Assembly (NCBI GenBank): GCA_020152595.1
Contig: JAIGNY010000747.1
Location: 1-64,000, forward strand
Direction of reading: 5' to 3'
DNA length: 64,000 bases
DNA from: Chiridota heheva
Taxonomy: Eukaryota; Echinodermata; Holothuroidea; Apodida; Chiridotidae
The position numbers and the translations under genes were made by a program. Positions 62,494-64,000 of the stretch are shown here, piece after piece. Within the stretch, counting starts at the first letter, position 1; each line of letters starts with the position of its first letter. A model generated the notes under the pieces. It was not told the origin of the DNA. It made no database searches and saw nothing but the letters and a program-made list of their open reading frames with translations.

Positions 62494-62763
62494 ATCTACC
62501 TACTGTGGTGTGGCCCGGTTATCATACTTGTCTACAGACCCGAGGCCCCAGGTTCAATCCTGGGGTGGGTAGTACGCCAGTGCACCACAACTGGTTATCA
62601 AGGCCGTGGGCGTTGACTTGGTTATCGATGTTATGTCTGTCGTCGTCATTACCTTGTGTTCTTATCCGGATTACGTATTAAAGTTTCGTGATAGCATTTG
62701 TACTATCATAACCGAATAGGCGACGACCCGTCATTGTAATTGTGTGTTCAACTCTCTCTCTCT
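62494..62763 (+). mobile_element. tRNA-derived SINE, 270 bp, with (CT)n tail
   Basis: The head (62496-62572, 77 nt) folds like a tRNA: CTACCTA pairs with TGGGTAG as acceptor stem, and CCAGGTTCAATCCTGG is a T arm with B box. The A box (TGGCCCGGTTA) is weaker. A ~180 bp body follows, then a (CT)n tail. A 13 bp target-site duplication flanks it, and LINE copy 1 shows the empty site, so both ends are secure. Confidence 0.93.
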
Positions 62764-62776
62764 CTCTGAGGCCGAT
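62764..62776. repeat. Target-site duplication of the SINE, right copy
   Basis: CTCTGAGGCCGAT, identical to 62481-62493; the LINE sequence resumes with GGTATGC. Confidence 0.95.
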
Positions 62777-62960
62777 GGTATGCAAATTTGCGGATAATGC
62801 GTATTTCCAAGTAGTATCAAAAGCTTTCTAAGAGGTGAAAAAGATGGCAATGGTGTTCCTTTTGCAAAAAATTTCGGATAGCAGTGTCGGCGTAATTAAC
62901 TGGGGTAATGACGTTTCGGAGAAACCGCTTTGGTGAGGGAGAGGAATGTTTTTGTGACTT

Positions 62961-63697
62961 CAGAATGGGTTAATAGAACATTGTTCATGTTAACTATTGT
63001 CTTTCTGTCCTTCCCCAAATATTTTGAATGGGAGAAGATGGCTATAGTAAACAGGAAGTTGGATATTATCACCTTGACCCATATTTAGGAGTAGAATGCA
63101 CTAATTGAGAAACTTTGATATTTGAAATTTGGAAAAGAAATATAAAAAATTACATTAAATTTTAGATATTCCTGTTCTACATCATCCACTTTTTATGAAT
63201 GCTGAAAATTGATGCAAAACTTTGATTTCTCATAACTTAAAAGTAAGTAATAGTGCTAGTGTTACCATTTAAAACTGTTCTGCTCAGAATGTCATGCTTT
63301 ATCTGAGAAAAAATATTTGTTGTCCATATACCTATAAAGCATTACCTGTTACAACCAGACATCTAAAATGATACAAAATCCACAGCTATTATCATCACTT
63401 TCCACCCTCTGTCCCATATGTCATCCACACACTCTGTTCCATATGCCATCCTACATCCCTCCCAACAGGAAATCATACATGAAATCAGATGTCAATCCAC
63501 AACATGACCCATATACCACCACACATGCATCAGATGACATCCCGAGCATATGCCTTGCTGCCCTGTCATGCACATCTCCCCTCCATGTACTGTGTGCAAA
63601 CCCACCCTGTCCCACAGGCCTCTTCCCAGGGTGGCTGTGGGATAATTACACCAGATTATACAAAATTAAAACCAACCTTGATATTCATAGGTATTAC
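62961..63697. other. Intron 1-2, right part, no feature seen
   Basis: About 740 bp of intron. The right third is CCA-rich (63390-63620) but holds no recognisable gene. Confidence 0.6.
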
Positions 63698-63807
63698 TGA
63701 AACTCTGCATCCACCATCCTCATGATGGCCAGGTCTTTATTGTCTACATAATAGCGAAGCTGTTTCTGCCACAGCCATTCATCCAGTGAGTCATGACCTT
63801 CTTGTAA
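63698..63807 (-). CDS. DYNC2H1: Dynein-2 heavy chain exon 1 in window (start of AAA1)
   Basis: 110 bp, acceptor TTCACCAG, donor TTTCA|GTAATA, 36 codons plus two bases, open. LDEWLWQKQLRYYVDNKD and MRMVDAEF match the segment that leads from the linker into AAA1, just before the P-loop exon. Earlier exons lie beyond 64000. Confidence 0.93.
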
Positions 63808-64000
63808 CTGGTGAACAACATCAAATGGAATGAAAATTATCCAGAATAAGAGCCTGAGTTAAAATAATAAGTTCTTAGTATACAAAAAAGGCTTATCATT
63901 ATTCAAAATTCCTACCAATTAAGCACTCCACAGAAAAGTGAGAAGTTGTTTTGAAGGAGTTATTCAATTAAACAGCAGATGTCTTACACTATGTGCTATA

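Larger units (their letters stand above)
60720..62960 (-). mobile_element. LINE copy 5, I/Nimb-like, interrupted by a SINE
   Basis: Same family, strand and order as copy 1 (18500-20690), with the 3' tail TTTGTTTGTTTGATGAGGGC at its left. The minus strand codes FFWIPSHVGIPGNNRADAAA (RNase H, about 61350-61430) and a YMDD RT box near 62285. About 400 bp relative to copy 1 are missing around 62000. The SINE at 62494-62763 splits the RT region. Frameshifts and stops throughout. Confidence 0.9.
7518..63807 (-). other. Dynein-2 heavy chain gene, internal part (26 exons in window)
   Basis: This is the extent of the gene in the window, transcribed right to left. The exons, joined by GT-AG introns, give an AAA+ motor protein that follows cytoplasmic dynein 2 heavy chain almost without gaps: AAA1 to AAA4, stalk and microtubule-binding tip, about 1,500 residues of a family of about 4,300. 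Diagnostic stretches are [15 protein letters not shown] (AAA1), GPSGSGKST (AAA2), RVYRPKDCE (AAA3), SSGEVPGLYTPEELEPL (AAA4) and [20 protein letters not shown] (tip). The family drives retrograde transport in cilia; that role is inferred from family membership. The N-terminal tail and linker lie beyond 64000, AAA5-AAA6 and the C-terminus before position 1. Six exons carry indels (noted at each). An axonemal dynein is less likely because the tip and AAA3/AAA4 sequences match the dynein-2 type. Confidence 0.95.

Noticed and set aside
62496-62572. Functional tRNA gene
   Set aside because: The A box is poor, no sound anticodon arm is seen, and it is the head of a 270 bp insertion with a target-site duplication.
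7518-63807. Axonemal dynein heavy chain as the identity of the gene
   Set aside because: The microtubule-binding tip, the AAA3 RVYRPKDCE segment and the AAA4 P-loop all follow dynein-2, and the order is continuous over 26 exons.

Overview
The window is animal nuclear DNA, and I see one protein-coding gene in it: a dynein heavy chain on the minus strand, best matched to cytoplasmic dynein 2 (DYNC2H1), the retrograde motor of intraflagellar transport. I could place 26 exons between 63807 and 7518 in transcript order. All are joined by GT-AG splice sites and their reading phases agree from exon to exon once a few single-base indels are allowed for. They cover AAA1 (from its start), AAA2, AAA3, AAA4, the first stalk helix, the microtubule-binding tip and the second stalk helix. 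Both ends of the gene lie outside the window. The long repeat-filled introns and the mix of I/Nimb-like, RTE-like and L2/CR1-like retroelement remnants suggest an invertebrate, perhaps marine; I cannot name the phylum from this sequence.

Most of the window is intronic repeat. In coordinate order: a ~67 bp satellite (1-7503); exons 26-23; a 20 bp satellite with ~790 bp higher-order units that carry a LINE 3' tail (9785-14298); exons 22-21; a 28 bp satellite (16108-16925); a tRNA-like SINE head (17241-17325); exon 20; a 5'-truncated LINE with RT and RNase H (18500-21665); exons 19-16; a foldback element (26304-26575) next to a ~7.5 kb GC-rich, non-coding, repeat-built island with terminal inverted repeats (26575-34041); exons 15-14; an internally deleted LINE (35281-37040); exons 13-4 with an RTE remnant and a ~21 bp satellite; then a 13.4 kb intron with LINE fragments, a 26 bp satellite and a 7.4 kb 36-bp satellite with a 2.4 kb higher-order repeat; exon 2; a second LINE copy interrupted by a tRNA-derived SINE with a 13 bp target-site duplication; exon 1.

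Points that stand out: (1) the TIR-bounded GC-rich island has no credible protein and is made of repeats that become more alike toward one end; (2) three satellites start 10 to 40 nt after a 5' splice site of the gene; (3) the same LINE 3' end has been taken into two unrelated satellites and multiplied; (4) six of the 26 exons carry frame-breaking indels, several in homopolymers, while splice sites and the remaining protein are well kept. The last point looks more like unpolished long-read sequence than a pseudogene, but the AAA1 P-loop exon is damaged enough to need checking.
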